From Rozella allomycis CSF55 (Eukaryota; Rozellomycota): a DNA stretch of 64,000 nucleotides. Positions within the stretch are counted from its first letter, which is position 1; each line of letters opens with the position of its first letter. The position numbers and the translations under genes were made by a program. Where the stretch lies: assembly GCA_000442015.1 (NCBI GenBank), contig KE561045.1:1-64000 (forward strand), in the 5' to 3' direction. Below, in pieces: positions 48,484 through 59,836 of this stretch. The notes beneath the pieces were generated by a model that saw only the letters and a list, made by a program, of their open reading frames with translations, made no database searches and was not told where the DNA came from.

Positions 48484-49566
48484 TTATTTACTTAAAGGCT
48501 TTACTTGAAGTTGAGAAACTATCATTGTCAACTTATCTACTCCTTGAGGAACAACTTTTCCAGCATTTTTGGACCAGCTGGGTTCAATCGCATAGTTTAA
48601 TATAAACCTAAACTTTCTCAAATTAAATGGCCAATCATTTTTGTTTCCAGTATTGGGATTATTAATTTCATGGGATTTTGTACCATCGCAAAAGAAGGTC
48701 AACCTATCCGGTGTTTTTTCGACTGCAAAAATCATAGGTTTGTTGGGCTGTATCGCACATTTGCTCGCAACACAATCGCATTTATCTCTATTTTTCGCTC
48801 CATAATGTGCTCCTTGGTTAACGGCAATTTGTCCCCATCCTTGATTATATTCGAAAATATCAATCTCTCCATCATATGGCCAATGAAAAGAATCATTTCC
48901 ATCTCCACCTGGTAACATCCATACAGCAGGAAACGCTCCTGGTACGGTCTCTGTCAAAGTTACTGTGGCTTCAAAACGTCCATAATCAAAGCCAACATTG
49001 GATTTTATTCTTGGTGCATACCATCTGCCATTTTTTCTTATTGCATGCAGATAAAGGCTACCATTCTTACTGTATATAACGTCGGGACTATCAGTATAGT
49101 CTTGAGCTTCTCCGTTACCATCCCGCCCCGTTTCTGCGGTCCAAATATCAAAACACCAATCAGACTTTTGAAAGTTTGCAAGATTTGCTGACCACGTACT
49201 ATAGCTATCGCTAGAATTAACTGGTGCTGGCGGCGCGTTATTTTGATTTGCATCTTGTTTTGAATTATCCTGATTTGTAGGAGATACTGGAGGGGTATTG
49301 GATGCAGGCGTGTTACTTGGAGGGGTGTTGGAAGCTGGCGGGGGTTCGGATTGCCTTTGAACTTGATTTCCGTTGGTATTTTGTTCAGTACTTGATGATA
49401 TCGCCTGTGGTTTTGTATTCCTTTGTTCTGCGATAAAATCGTTTACAAGTCGAACAATTTTCTGGACATCCTTAGATGACAGTCCATTGAATAATTCGTC
49501 AATATTGAATTGATACGAAATATTCAAAGCAAACATCACCAGTACTATTTTAGCGAAAAACTCCAT
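48484..49566 (-). CDS. secreted GH16 beta-glucanase-like protein
   Basis: A single exon. The ATG at 49566 is preferred over an upstream one at 49626 because it gives a clean signal peptide (EFFAKIVLVMFALNISYQF). A linker rich in Pro, Ser and Thr (about residues 70-120) resembles cell-wall spacer regions. The catalytic domain carries GEIDIFE, the ExDxxE nucleophile and acid/base motif of glycoside hydrolase family 16, within WPYDGEIDIFEYNQGWG, and WMLPGG and NYAIEPSW around the substrate cleft. GH16 enzymes cut or remodel beta-1,3(4)-glucans. In a parasite this could act on its own wall or the host's; that is inference. Confidence 0.8.
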   Translation of the reverse strand: MEFFAKIVLVMFALNISYQFNIDELFNGLSSKDVQKIVRLVNDFIAEQRNTKPQAISSSTEQNTNGNQVQRQSEPPPASNTPPSNTPASNTPPVSPTNQDNSKQDANQNNAPPAPVNSSDSYSTWSANLANFQKSDWCFDIWTAETGRDGNGEAQDYTDSPDVIYSKNGSLYLHAIRKNGRWYAPRIKSNVGFDYGRFEATVTLTETVPGAFPAVWMLPGGDGNDSFHWPYDGEIDIFEYNQGWGQIAVNQGAHYGAKNRDKCDCVASKCAIQPNKPMIFAVEKTPDRLTFFCDGTKSHEINNPNTGNKNDWPFNLRKFRFILNYAIEPSWSKNAGKVVPQGVDKLTMIVSQLQVKPLSK

Positions 49567-49899
49567 TCTGTGTAAAACAGGAGTAACCAGGGAACATGTT
49601 ATATATAGCATCAGTTTGCTATTCAAATTGCATCGCTCGCATTGATAATGCTATTTTGACAGACTAATTCCCTGAATTATTTGGAGACTAACTGTAAATT
49701 TGTTTACTTGCAAAAAACACCACGAACAATTCTAGTCTTGGCAAGTTGGCGAAAACTTGATGTAATCTATTCAGCGGAATCACCAGATAAAGGACATTCA
49801 AACAAAGATCTTGATTGTTTTTATAACAATAGAATTCTCTAAATATCAGTGACAATTTTACGAAATCTTTTTGTTTGACTGAGCCACCAGAAAATACCC

Positions 49900-50856
49900 A
49901 TGACGCAATACAGCTGCGCTGTCTGCGGCGGTCCAGCATCCTCAGTCTGTAGCCAATGCAAGAAAATGCCTTACTGCTCAGTCATCTGTCAAAAGAAGGA
50001 TTGGCTATCTCACAAAAATAGCCACAAAATACCTAATTTACTCATTTACCCGGATCATGCGAAATGGACTCCTGATGAAATCATAAAATCTTTCAAGGAG
50101 CATGGCTATATCATTATTAAGCTCTTAAACAAGGAAAACCAACATCTGCTGCGTGAAATTGATAAAGCTAGAGCAAAGCTCTTTGAGTATCCAGTGGAAA
50201 CCGTGAGAAAAGAATTACATCTGCCTGATACAACGAAAGATGCTTGCTACATAGCTGGAAGTAACCTTCAAATGGTGGATATACGTCCATACGACAAAAT
50301 GACAAAAATATTGCCTGATCCATCTGTGTTAGTGCCTGGTTTTAAGGATATCTTTTTTCAATGTTTAAATTTCTTTAGTGAAATTTGCATTAAATTAACT
50401 GAATTGGTATTTGAAAAGGTGCCTACGGTTAAAATATTTGGCTGTTCAATTGCCAATGGTGGTGACTTGAGTTTCTGCAGAATGTTGAATTATGTTAAGG
50501 CTGGAGAATTGTTCCCACCTCATGTTGATAACGGTTTCTTTACTGTATCTACTAAATCTACATCAACGGGTTTGGCTGTTAAGAATCCGTTGACTGGAGA
50601 GTATGTCTATCCAGAGATGCTTATGACTGAAAATGACTTGGTTGTTATTGCAGGACAAATCATGGAAGGGTATACTAAAGGAATAATCAAAGCAACTCGG
50701 CACGCTGTTTTTGTTCAAACCCCTCCTAGGCAAACCACTCTCTTTAGTATCCATGTTGGTGGAAGTGTTTTTGGAATGATGGGAACAGAACCTGATGAAG
50801 ACGAAAAATTTGAAATGTTTATGCGCAAATATGAGCCAAAGCAGGTTGATTTCTGA
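49900..50856 (+). CDS. MYND zinc finger fused to 2OG-Fe(II) oxygenase
   Basis: A single exon of 318 aa. Residues 5-43 are a MYND zinc finger: CAVCGG, CSQCKKMPYC and CQKKDWLSHKNSH. Residues 65-310 form an isopenicillin N synthase-type dioxygenase with the iron ligands in PHVDNG (HxD) and the distal His in TRHAVF, and the 2-oxoglutarate-binding RQTTLFSIH. Plain members of the oxygenase family lack MYND, so this is a fusion worth note. MYND usually reads proline-rich partners, suggesting protein targeting of the oxygenase. Substrate is unknown. It is transcribed away from the GH16 gene across about 330 bp. Confidence 0.75.
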   Translation: MTQYSCAVCGGPASSVCSQCKKMPYCSVICQKKDWLSHKNSHKIPNLLIYPDHAKWTPDEIIKSFKEHGYIIIKLLNKENQHLLREIDKARAKLFEYPVETVRKELHLPDTTKDACYIAGSNLQMVDIRPYDKMTKILPDPSVLVPGFKDIFFQCLNFFSEICIKLTELVFEKVPTVKIFGCSIANGGDLSFCRMLNYVKAGELFPPHVDNGFFTVSTKSTSTGLAVKNPLTGEYVYPEMLMTENDLVVIAGQIMEGYTKGIIKATRHAVFVQTPPRQTTLFSIHVGGSVFGMMGTEPDEDEKFEMFMRKYEPKQVDF

Positions 50857-51006
50857 AACTAAATAAAATCCATTTGCTTGTTTTAATCCACGTTTCCAAT
50901 TTTCTTAATTACATTTATTAAAGTAAATGATTTCTTTTAAATAACATTCACTCTTCCATTGTTTGTATGTTTTTAATATGCCAAAAAATTATACAAAGAT
51001 CATTCT

Positions 51007-53475
51007 TTAATATTTATTTGCATCCATTAATGTAGCTTTTGCCCTCAGGCTATATTCCTCCCTTTCCCTTGCTATTTTTATATATCGAGGGATGTCGGGA
51101 ATAATCCATTGAATAAACAACTTCACAAGAATAACAAGATGCTTTTTAAATGGGGTATTAAGTAGCTTACCTCAAAAAATAGAATGAACAGTAATCTAGC
51201 GGCAAGTATTCCGTTGGCATCATCTCTTACAAATTGTTTAAACACATTATCCAAATTTGAAAATGTTTCAATATTTTACTAGAAGCCATTGAGAAGAAAA
51301 TGCTATCAATGTAGCATTTGTTATCACTGAAAGATAGCTAATTGTTTGAAGAAATTTCAACCACACGCCTTGAAAATGTATTTTAACAATTCATACCTAT
51401 ATCTTGTGCTCTAAATGGAATGGGCCTTTTGCATGCAAATAGCAATAAATGGAAAATGTTCGTCTTACCATTTTCTTTGATGTTGTTCTAATTTCGAGAA
51501 TGTTATTTAAAAATGAAAAGAGAGGAGCTAATGGAAACGCAATACTGAAAAATGATATGAATCCAAATTGAATAACTAAAATTCATCAATAACGCAGAAT
51601 TGATTACTGGTAGCTTTGTACTCTTGTAAAAATGAAACAGGTTCTAGTAATGTCGAATCTTTAATGTATGAAACTTCTTGTGGATCCTTCAAAGGAATAA
51701 CTTTATCAGAGGCGAATTTATTTCTAATGTATGGCAAAATGAATCTCTATGGTCGTACGAATGTGATTACGGCAAAAAATAATTAAGAAATTGATTGTAG
51801 AACTGATTCCCAATAAAAAGCGTCACTAGCTGAAACATAAGATCAATCAAGCATGAATCCGTACAAGTGTCATTCCACTCATGATTTCCAAAAATTGCCT
51901 TTCCCCATGCCTCTTTAAAGTAGCCGATGTAGAAGAGAGATGAATATGAATTGATAAAGTCAAACAAAAATAACTTCAAAATAAGCGAGTCTTCAAATTG
52001 AGTATCAGTTTTGTGGTTTTCCCATTTTGTTAGCAACAATGAAATTCTTGCGTAAACCTTATATAGTTTTCAATTCAAAATTACTGAAGACAAAAGAATA
52101 ATTGACATAAGGTTAAACAAAGATGCTATAAAATTTGACAAGTATCCATTGTAGCCATTTTTTAAACTTAATGCTCTAATCCATGCTCGAAAGACAATTA
52201 TCCCGGTAACTGAAATCAAAACGATGGCAACCTTTTCGAAAACCACCTTAATTTTTACACACAGCAAAATGATCATCAAGGAAAATGTTATTTTTGCATT
52301 CATGAGCCATTCTGGATAATAGTCTTCAGTTTTCCCAGTGATTAGACTTATCCTTGTTTTAGTTGGTTTCCATTCTGGTCTAGTTATTTCCTGGAAAAAA
52401 AGTAGGAATTAATTTACTTCCTTTTCGAAATCCTGCGTTCCCCAATTATATGAGAGTTCGTTACTTTTTCTTTTCCACATTTCAGTAAGTATAGTCGACC
52501 AAATAGAAACAAGAAAAGAAAAAACAATGGTTAACTCGTTATCAAACAGCTTTCCAAATTTAAAATCTTTATCTTTTATCATCTTATAAACCCCAAATGC
52601 AAAAACAAAAATACCAATAATGGTTATAAAAAGCAATGATGTCGTGTAAAAGCCTTGCATGATGCATTGTTTGATTAAGATTACCAATCCAAGCATAAAA
52701 CAATGCTGCCTTTTCCCCGAAATATGATCTCACAAGATTTAATGGTTGCCTTAACGGATTCGGTGACCAACAAGAGGAAAGCATTTTTCTATCATCATGG
52801 GGGACATAATACGTTTCTATAAGTTTAAGTGATTTCAAATCGTTCAACCGCAGCCTTTTCTTTCCATATGAAATTTCCACTTTTTTAATCGAATCGTAGA
52901 CGACCAAGCTTCGAATACGAGAATCAAGCAAATGCTCTTTGGAATTTACCGACTCTGTCTTCTGAATAATAGGATCTTGATGTAACTTGTAATTTAGCTA
53001 TACTTTACATTACGAGTCGATCATTCAAATTCATATTCAATCTTTTTACCCCAATTTTAACCAGATCAAAAGGCATGAATATTTTCGCAAAGTATTTCCT
53101 CATGTTTAATTCTTCGATTACCTCTATAACGACATTTTCATTCGCAACAATTGTTTTAAAATATTCATCTCTTTGTTTCATTTTATCATCATCATTTTGA
53201 TTGTTAGGAAACAACATCACCAAATCTGGCAAACAATCATGCAACAGACAACTGATAACTGCATCGGCACCTGCTTCGTGGTCTCATAAATTGTCTAATT
53301 AATCATTACTGTATTTTTGCTTTAATATGACAAGATCGTAATTAGATAACGTGTTTTCCGCATCGGGGTCAACTCCATTCAATTTGAGCTCATTTAAAAT
53401 ATTTGTTAGAGTATCTTGATATGTGACGGGATATATTATTTTTCTTTGACTTGATAGTGTCAACTCTGCAGTCAT
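51007..53475 (-). CDS. anoctamin/TMEM16-family protein
   Basis: About eleven exons on the minus strand. Family marks in order: PLNLVRSYFGEKAALFYAWI then FYTTSLLF across a splice, IWSTILTEMWKRKSNELSYN, WGTQDFEKE joined to EITRPEW, TKWENHKT and FDFINSYSSLFYIGYFKEAW, FPLAPLFSFLNNILEIRT, RPIPFRAQDIGVWLKFLQ and, last, FEHLVILVKLFIQWIIPDIP. Anoctamins are calcium-activated channels or lipid scramblases; the yeast member Ist2 tethers ER to plasma membrane. Start at 53475 is uncertain. Two joins fail in phase, one near 51430-51470 and one near 51270-51290. Sequencing indels in homopolymers, odd introns or a decaying gene could explain this. Confidence 0.75.
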
Positions 53476-53674
53476 AAATGTTTTGATTATCTCTGTAACC
53501 AATAATTTAATCAACAAACCACCCCAGTGATTCAGTGACAGTGTCTGAACACCTCATTAGCTAATATCGGTTAAGAAATAATACAATCATTAAATTTATT
53601 GAATCTCTTGGGCACCGGTATACGAGAATTTCGATCCAGAATTAACTTTTATTCTTTTCTTCAAAGNTCCAGAT

Positions 53675-53944
53675 TTAAACTTTATTCTTTTCTTCAAAGT
53701 ACTTTTCAACATGACTTGGAACATTTATCCGAAAGACCGATTTATCTTTGATTATTTCATATTTCTTTTCTCCCTGCCTCATGAGATGTTCAATAGTATT
53801 AATTTGCGTTCTTGGAATATTGCGATTGATGTCAAATTCATAACGTATCGCTTTTTGGAATTCTTGCTGGAACTCTCTTGGTTTTGAATGTACAACCCTA
53901 ACAAGTTTTCGATAAAGTGCCAAAACGTCATTCTTTATGGTCAT
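53675..53944 (-). CDS. mitochondrial LYR-motif assembly factor
   Basis: A single exon of 89 aa from the ATG at 53944. The sequence opens NDVLALYRKLVRVVHSKPRE, with the LYR motif, and continues with the helical pattern IRYEFDINRNIPRTQI and LMRQGEKKYEII typical of LYRM2/ACN9-like proteins. LYR proteins bind acyl carrier protein and assemble respiratory complexes or Fe-S sites in mitochondria; which complex is unclear. The last codons lie next to a gap at 53667 whose flanks repeat the 3' end. Confidence 0.7.
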   Translation of the reverse strand: MTIKNDVLALYRKLVRVVHSKPREFQQEFQKAIRYEFDINRNIPRTQINTIEHLMRQGEKKYEIIKDKSVFRINVPSHVEKYFEEKNKV

Positions 53945-54338
53945 CTGAATAATTGAATTTCGTAATGAAATTTTTGCCTCTTTATTCAAAAATCATAAAA
54001 AAATATTTTCAGTGTGAGTGTGCATACATTTCGTAAGCTAATAAATATGCTTCAAAGTCCAAACGTTCCATTAAACCCCAAAAGGCACAATTTTAAAGTC
54101 ACTTACGCTCCCCAACTCCAAAGCAATCCATTGAAAATCTAAAACAACATCATAATTTACTTACTGGATTTGCGCATTACCAATCCGGTTTTTTCGGACT
54201 CGACGTATTTCGTAAGTGAAGATTCCGAGAAAGATATGCGCGTTTATTTAAATCCCTTTAAATTTCATAATCAAACAATTTTGTGTTTTCGAAAATTTTC
54301 GTGTTGTAGAATCGGGCAAAGTTCCAATTTTCAAGGAA
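53945..54338. other. spacer with unassigned splice-like signals
   Basis: A 394-bp spacer between divergent LYR and glycerol kinase genes. On the minus strand a 26-nt segment with canonical GTAAGT start and TTTTAG end lies near 54136-54161, flanked by short open frames, but I could not assemble a recognisable protein from them. A 32-codon plus-strand frame from about 54049 also has no known match. Confidence 0.3.
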
Positions 54339-56181
<1,843 letters not shown>

Positions 56182-56226
56182 ACTTTTTCTATTAAGCATT
56201 CATTATAATTGTGCTTTATATTTTAT

Positions 56227-57330
56227 TCACATGATAATGCAACTATCTGGACTCTTTTTCTCATTCTTCAAATGATACTTTCCTTTCTTTATTTCTTTCA
56301 GTCTTTCCGCTGCTCTTTGATATCCTTGCGCTGCTGAACGTGAATACCATCGTTTCGCTTCTTCTATATCAGGCTTCACCCCAATCCCTTTTTCAGAAAA
56401 GTATCCCACTGCATATTCCGCTTTTGCATTCTTTTGATCCGCAGCCTTTCTTGCGTAAACGTAGGCATCAGTGTCCGATTGTTTCAGAACTCCTTCAACT
56501 CCAGTCAAATACCACCCAGACAATGCAAGTTCAGCATCAGAATAGTGTTGATCTGCCGCCTTTTTGTAATTCTCAATCGATTGTTGCGGATCAACAGAAC
56601 ATCCTAACTGTCCATATTCGTAAAAACATCCAACCTTATAAAGCGATGGCGCATAGCCTTGTTCTGCCGCCTTTTTATACAATTCTAGGGCATATGACTC
56701 ATCTTGCAGAACAGCGGGGCAGTTTGGTGTCTCATAACATGCTGCTAAATCATGCAGTGCCTGCGGATTGTCGGACATATTTACAGTTCTTTTTAACCAT
56801 GTAACACCTTCCTTTGGATTTTTTGGTTGTCCAAGCCAGCCATTTAGCAATATCATACCCAGCTTGTGCATTGACAATGGGTCACCAAGAGAAGCTGCTT
56901 TGCGATAAAAGTTCACCGCTCTCCCAAAATCTTTCTTCGTTCCAGCACCCAATTCATAACATACTCCAACTCGATATGTTGCTGCAGGATGGTTCTGCTT
57001 ACTTCCCTGCAAATAATACCCGAAAGCCTTATCATGACTAATGGAGAGCCCATATAAACCTTTTCCGAACGCCTCTGCAAGAAAGAAATGAGCTTCAGGG
57101 AACGACACCTTTCCCGCGTTCTGCGTTGTTAATTTCCGAACAATTTTAATAGCTTCTTGTTGCAATGCGCTTTTTGCCTTTGGATCTGATAGAGCTTCAG
57201 AAGCGTCAATAAGATAATTTGCAAAATCAAACTGTACTTGAGGATCATTGCTCTTCAGTGCATTATTACGATACTGTTCTAACGTCTGATTAAAGTTTTG
57301 CGTAATTCGAGCCGGAGACGTGCTTGGCAT
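56227..57330 (-). CDS. Skt5/Chs4-type SEL1-repeat protein with CaaX end
   Basis: A single exon of 367 aa. Residues 60-345 hold about seven SEL1-like repeats (AFGYYLQGSKQNHPAATYRV, AVNFYRKAASLGDPLSMHKL, ALELYKKAAEQGYAPSLYKV, AKRWYSRSAAQGYQRAAERL). The C-terminus CIIM is a CaaX box for farnesylation, as in yeast Skt5 (Chs4), which activates and localises chitin synthase III at the membrane. The lead-in QFDFANYLIDASEAL and the C-terminal basic stretch support this group. Skt5-like proteins that regulate other targets also exist, so chitin synthase activation is likely rather than proven. Confidence 0.82.
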   Translation of the reverse strand: MPSTSPARITQNFNQTLEQYRNNALKSNDPQVQFDFANYLIDASEALSDPKAKSALQQEAIKIVRKLTTQNAGKVSFPEAHFFLAEAFGKGLYGLSISHDKAFGYYLQGSKQNHPAATYRVGVCYELGAGTKKDFGRAVNFYRKAASLGDPLSMHKLGMILLNGWLGQPKNPKEGVTWLKRTVNMSDNPQALHDLAACYETPNCPAVLQDESYALELYKKAAEQGYAPSLYKVGCFYEYGQLGCSVDPQQSIENYKKAADQHYSDAELALSGWYLTGVEGVLKQSDTDAYVYARKAADQKNAKAEYAVGYFSEKGIGVKPDIEEAKRWYSRSAAQGYQRAAERLKEIKKGKYHLKNEKKSPDSCIIM

Positions 57331-57512
57331 ATTTTGTAGAAATCAGACCGGTCGGAGTTTTAATTAATCGGGATTCTTTCGAAATGTCAAAACTCTTTTA
57401 AATTTAATCTCAAAGCATCCTTTCTTGTTTTGACGTTTAATTTTATTCCTTTTGGAGTCTTACACGAATTTGTGTCACTATAACATAAAATCGCATTATA
57501 ATTGGGTTCATT

Positions 57513-58716
57513 ATGAATATCTTAAATTTTTTACAAATATTCGCCTTATTAGGTTCACTGTTTGCTCAACAAAGCAAGTGCCCTAACGGGATTAGAATTC
57601 GAAAAGAAATAAGAGATATGACCAATGCAGAGCTGGAAGCATTAAAAAATGCCATTAATGTGATGAGAAGCACAAGCACTGGAAATAGAACAGAAACTAT
57701 TTACGATTACATCGTCAAAGTTCATTTGGATTACGTACCAATCGCTCACAAGTAACCTTATCACTAAAATGGAAATAGCACTCCCCAATTTCTGCCGTGG
57801 CATAGACTTTATGTACTTTACGTTGAAGACATTCTTCGTCAGATCGACCCTACGGTCACCATTCCTTATTGGGACTGGGGTGTTGATGCTGCCAGGCCTC
57901 TTAACAGTGTCGTGTTCAGTGATAAATACTTTAATATTCGACCAGGTAACATAATCTTAGGTCGAAATATTAAGGCCCACAAGGAGATTGCAGTTTTAGG
58001 GTGATTTACCCGCGAGTGCACTGTGTTGTTAGAAATTACAACGCCAACAATTTTACAACCTTTATAAACTCTGAAACTCTGCAAAGCATAGCTAGTGACA
58101 CTGAAGGAGATTATGGATCATTCAGGGAAACAATTGAGTTTATTCCCCATGCAGTTGTTCATTCTGGAGTTGGCGGAGTCAATGGTGATATGACGTAAAA
58201 TTGTACACTGAAATATAACAAAGTTCAATGATGAGCCCCAATGATCCCATATTCTGGCTTCACCATAGTATGATTGATAAGATTTGGGCTGATTGGCAAG
58301 AACAAACAGACAACTTTTGGTTGTATGAAGGGACCCACCTTGGACAAACAGCTAGTCTTTGGAACAATTTGGAACCATTCAAGTCGAATGTGTGGCAGAG
58401 TATGGACTTTGATTCCTTATGTTATCGTTACGCCCCGCTTTCCAACCGACCACAAATGTTAAGCCATGAGGAATTAGAAGATACTCCGCTACCCGATCGT
58501 ATTCCATTATCCTGGATTCAAATGCACGGGATGGACGAGGAAAAATTTAGAAACGTAGAAAACAGAATCAGATCTATAATGATGGCGCAAAAGGAAGGAA
58601 AAGAAATTTCCAGGGAAATTACAGGCGCTAAAGACAATAATGAAGGGGCAAAATTGTCATCAACACTGTTTTATTCAATAGCAATTGCACTATTGGCATT
58701 TATACCTGCCTTTTAA
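57513..58716 (+). CDS. tyrosinase-like copper oxidase, surface-anchored
   Basis: Four exons (57513-57751, 57779-57945, 57975-58194, 58224-58716; introns 27, 29, 29 nt) encode 372 aa. A signal peptide opens it (NILNFLQIFALLGSLFAQQ). The CuA site includes VPIAHN and FLPWHRLYV joined by splicing, then IPYWDWG; the CuB site includes FIPHAVVHSGVGG and PNDPIFWLHHSMIDKIWADW, giving the six-His type-3 copper pattern. The last 22 residues are hydrophobic (STLFYSIAIALLAFIPAF), fitting a GPI-anchor signal or a tail anchor. Tyrosinases oxidise phenols to quinones and make melanin or cross-link walls. Its stop is 5 bp from that of FIP1. Confidence 0.85.
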
Positions 58717-58721
58717 TAAAT

Positions 58722-59553
58722 TTAATGTCTAGCCCTTGAACTTCTGCTTGACCTGTAATCATCACGATCTGGAGATCTACTTTTGCTTTTTTCTCGATTT
58801 ATTCTTTCAAATCTAATTTGAATTATAATTACCTTTTCTCGCGATCCCTGTCATAGCTTGGAGATCTGGATCTTTTTCTTCGGCTCTTTCTGTCGTAACG
58901 GTCAGAGTAATCATCTCTTTCCTATATTATTAATATTGATTTTATTACGCTGCTGTGATAACGAGTACGACTTTTGTAATCTCTTTCGCGACTGGGCGAC
59001 CTTCTATAACTTCTTTCATTTAGCTCTTCATACTCCTCATTATTCGCATCAGCAACCTTTAGTAAAATAAATTTGTATTTTTTACGTATATTCGTTTCTG
59101 GTGACCGTAATCATCTCTGATTCTCCTTTGTTTTTGACAATATTGCTTCCATGTTTGTTCTGTAAATCCATAGTTAAAATAATCAGTTATATCAGCTCCA
59201 GGTTTTCTCCAAGGTTTTTCTTCTAACTCTTCTGGATCCACATCAATGATGTCTCTCCCATCCTCCAACTTTCCACTTGTTTGAATATCCAAAAATGATT
59301 TATTTTCAACGGTATTTGCTTCAGCAGGTTTTATTCCAGATTTAATATTGACTAAGTTTTGTTCCCTGAATATTAAAAAGCAAAGAAACTCACGTTGCAT
59401 CATCAAGAACAACCTCAAAATCACTTTCTTCACCCTCTTCCAATTCATCGTCAACAGCCCTGAATAAAATACAGAAATTATTTCTTACACTTCCTGTTCT
59501 GTTTTTTCTTCTTTCCCGTATAGAAATTCGTCGAGCTCGTCGACTTCTTCCAT
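58722..59553 (-). CDS. FIP1: pre-mRNA 3'-end factor Fip1
   Basis: Six exons (59553-59489, 59459-59394, 59365-59086, 59056-58949, 58921-58833, 58803-58722; introns 27-29 nt) encode 229 aa. The acidic N-terminus ([15 protein letters not shown]) is followed by the core motif [19 protein letters not shown] and [13 protein letters not shown], diagnostic of Fip1. The C-terminal 90 residues are Arg/Ser/Asp-rich ([28 protein letters not shown]), as in animal FIP1L1. Fip1 links poly(A) polymerase to the cleavage and polyadenylation complex. The short convergent spacing to tyrosinase leaves only 5 bp between stops. Confidence 0.88.
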
Positions 59554-59836
59554 TTTAGAAAATTTTTGGAAATTTGGAAAGCTAAAAATTGTTCACATCG
59601 TCAAAAATATAATTCAAAGTAACTTTCGCGTTAGAGATTAAAAGATAAATTAATTATCTGTATAAAACTTATGTGATATCAAATGAGATTGATATCATGC
59701 AACAAAAACAATATAAACATATTTCATAGAACTTCGAATATTTTTACTGTTTTATTTTATAATTCTGATATTACTCTTCTTTTCATTTACTCTCAGACTG
59801 ACAAAAATGTTTTGCAAAGCCACCCAAAAAATTATA
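59554..59836. promoter_or_regulatory. divergent promoter region, FIP1 / PWP2
   Basis: A 283-bp very AT-rich spacer between divergent start codons. No motif stands out. Confidence 0.35.

Noticed and set aside
56340-57041. Plus-strand frames opposite the Skt5-like gene
   Set aside because: Antisense of a single conserved exon; no recognisable protein.
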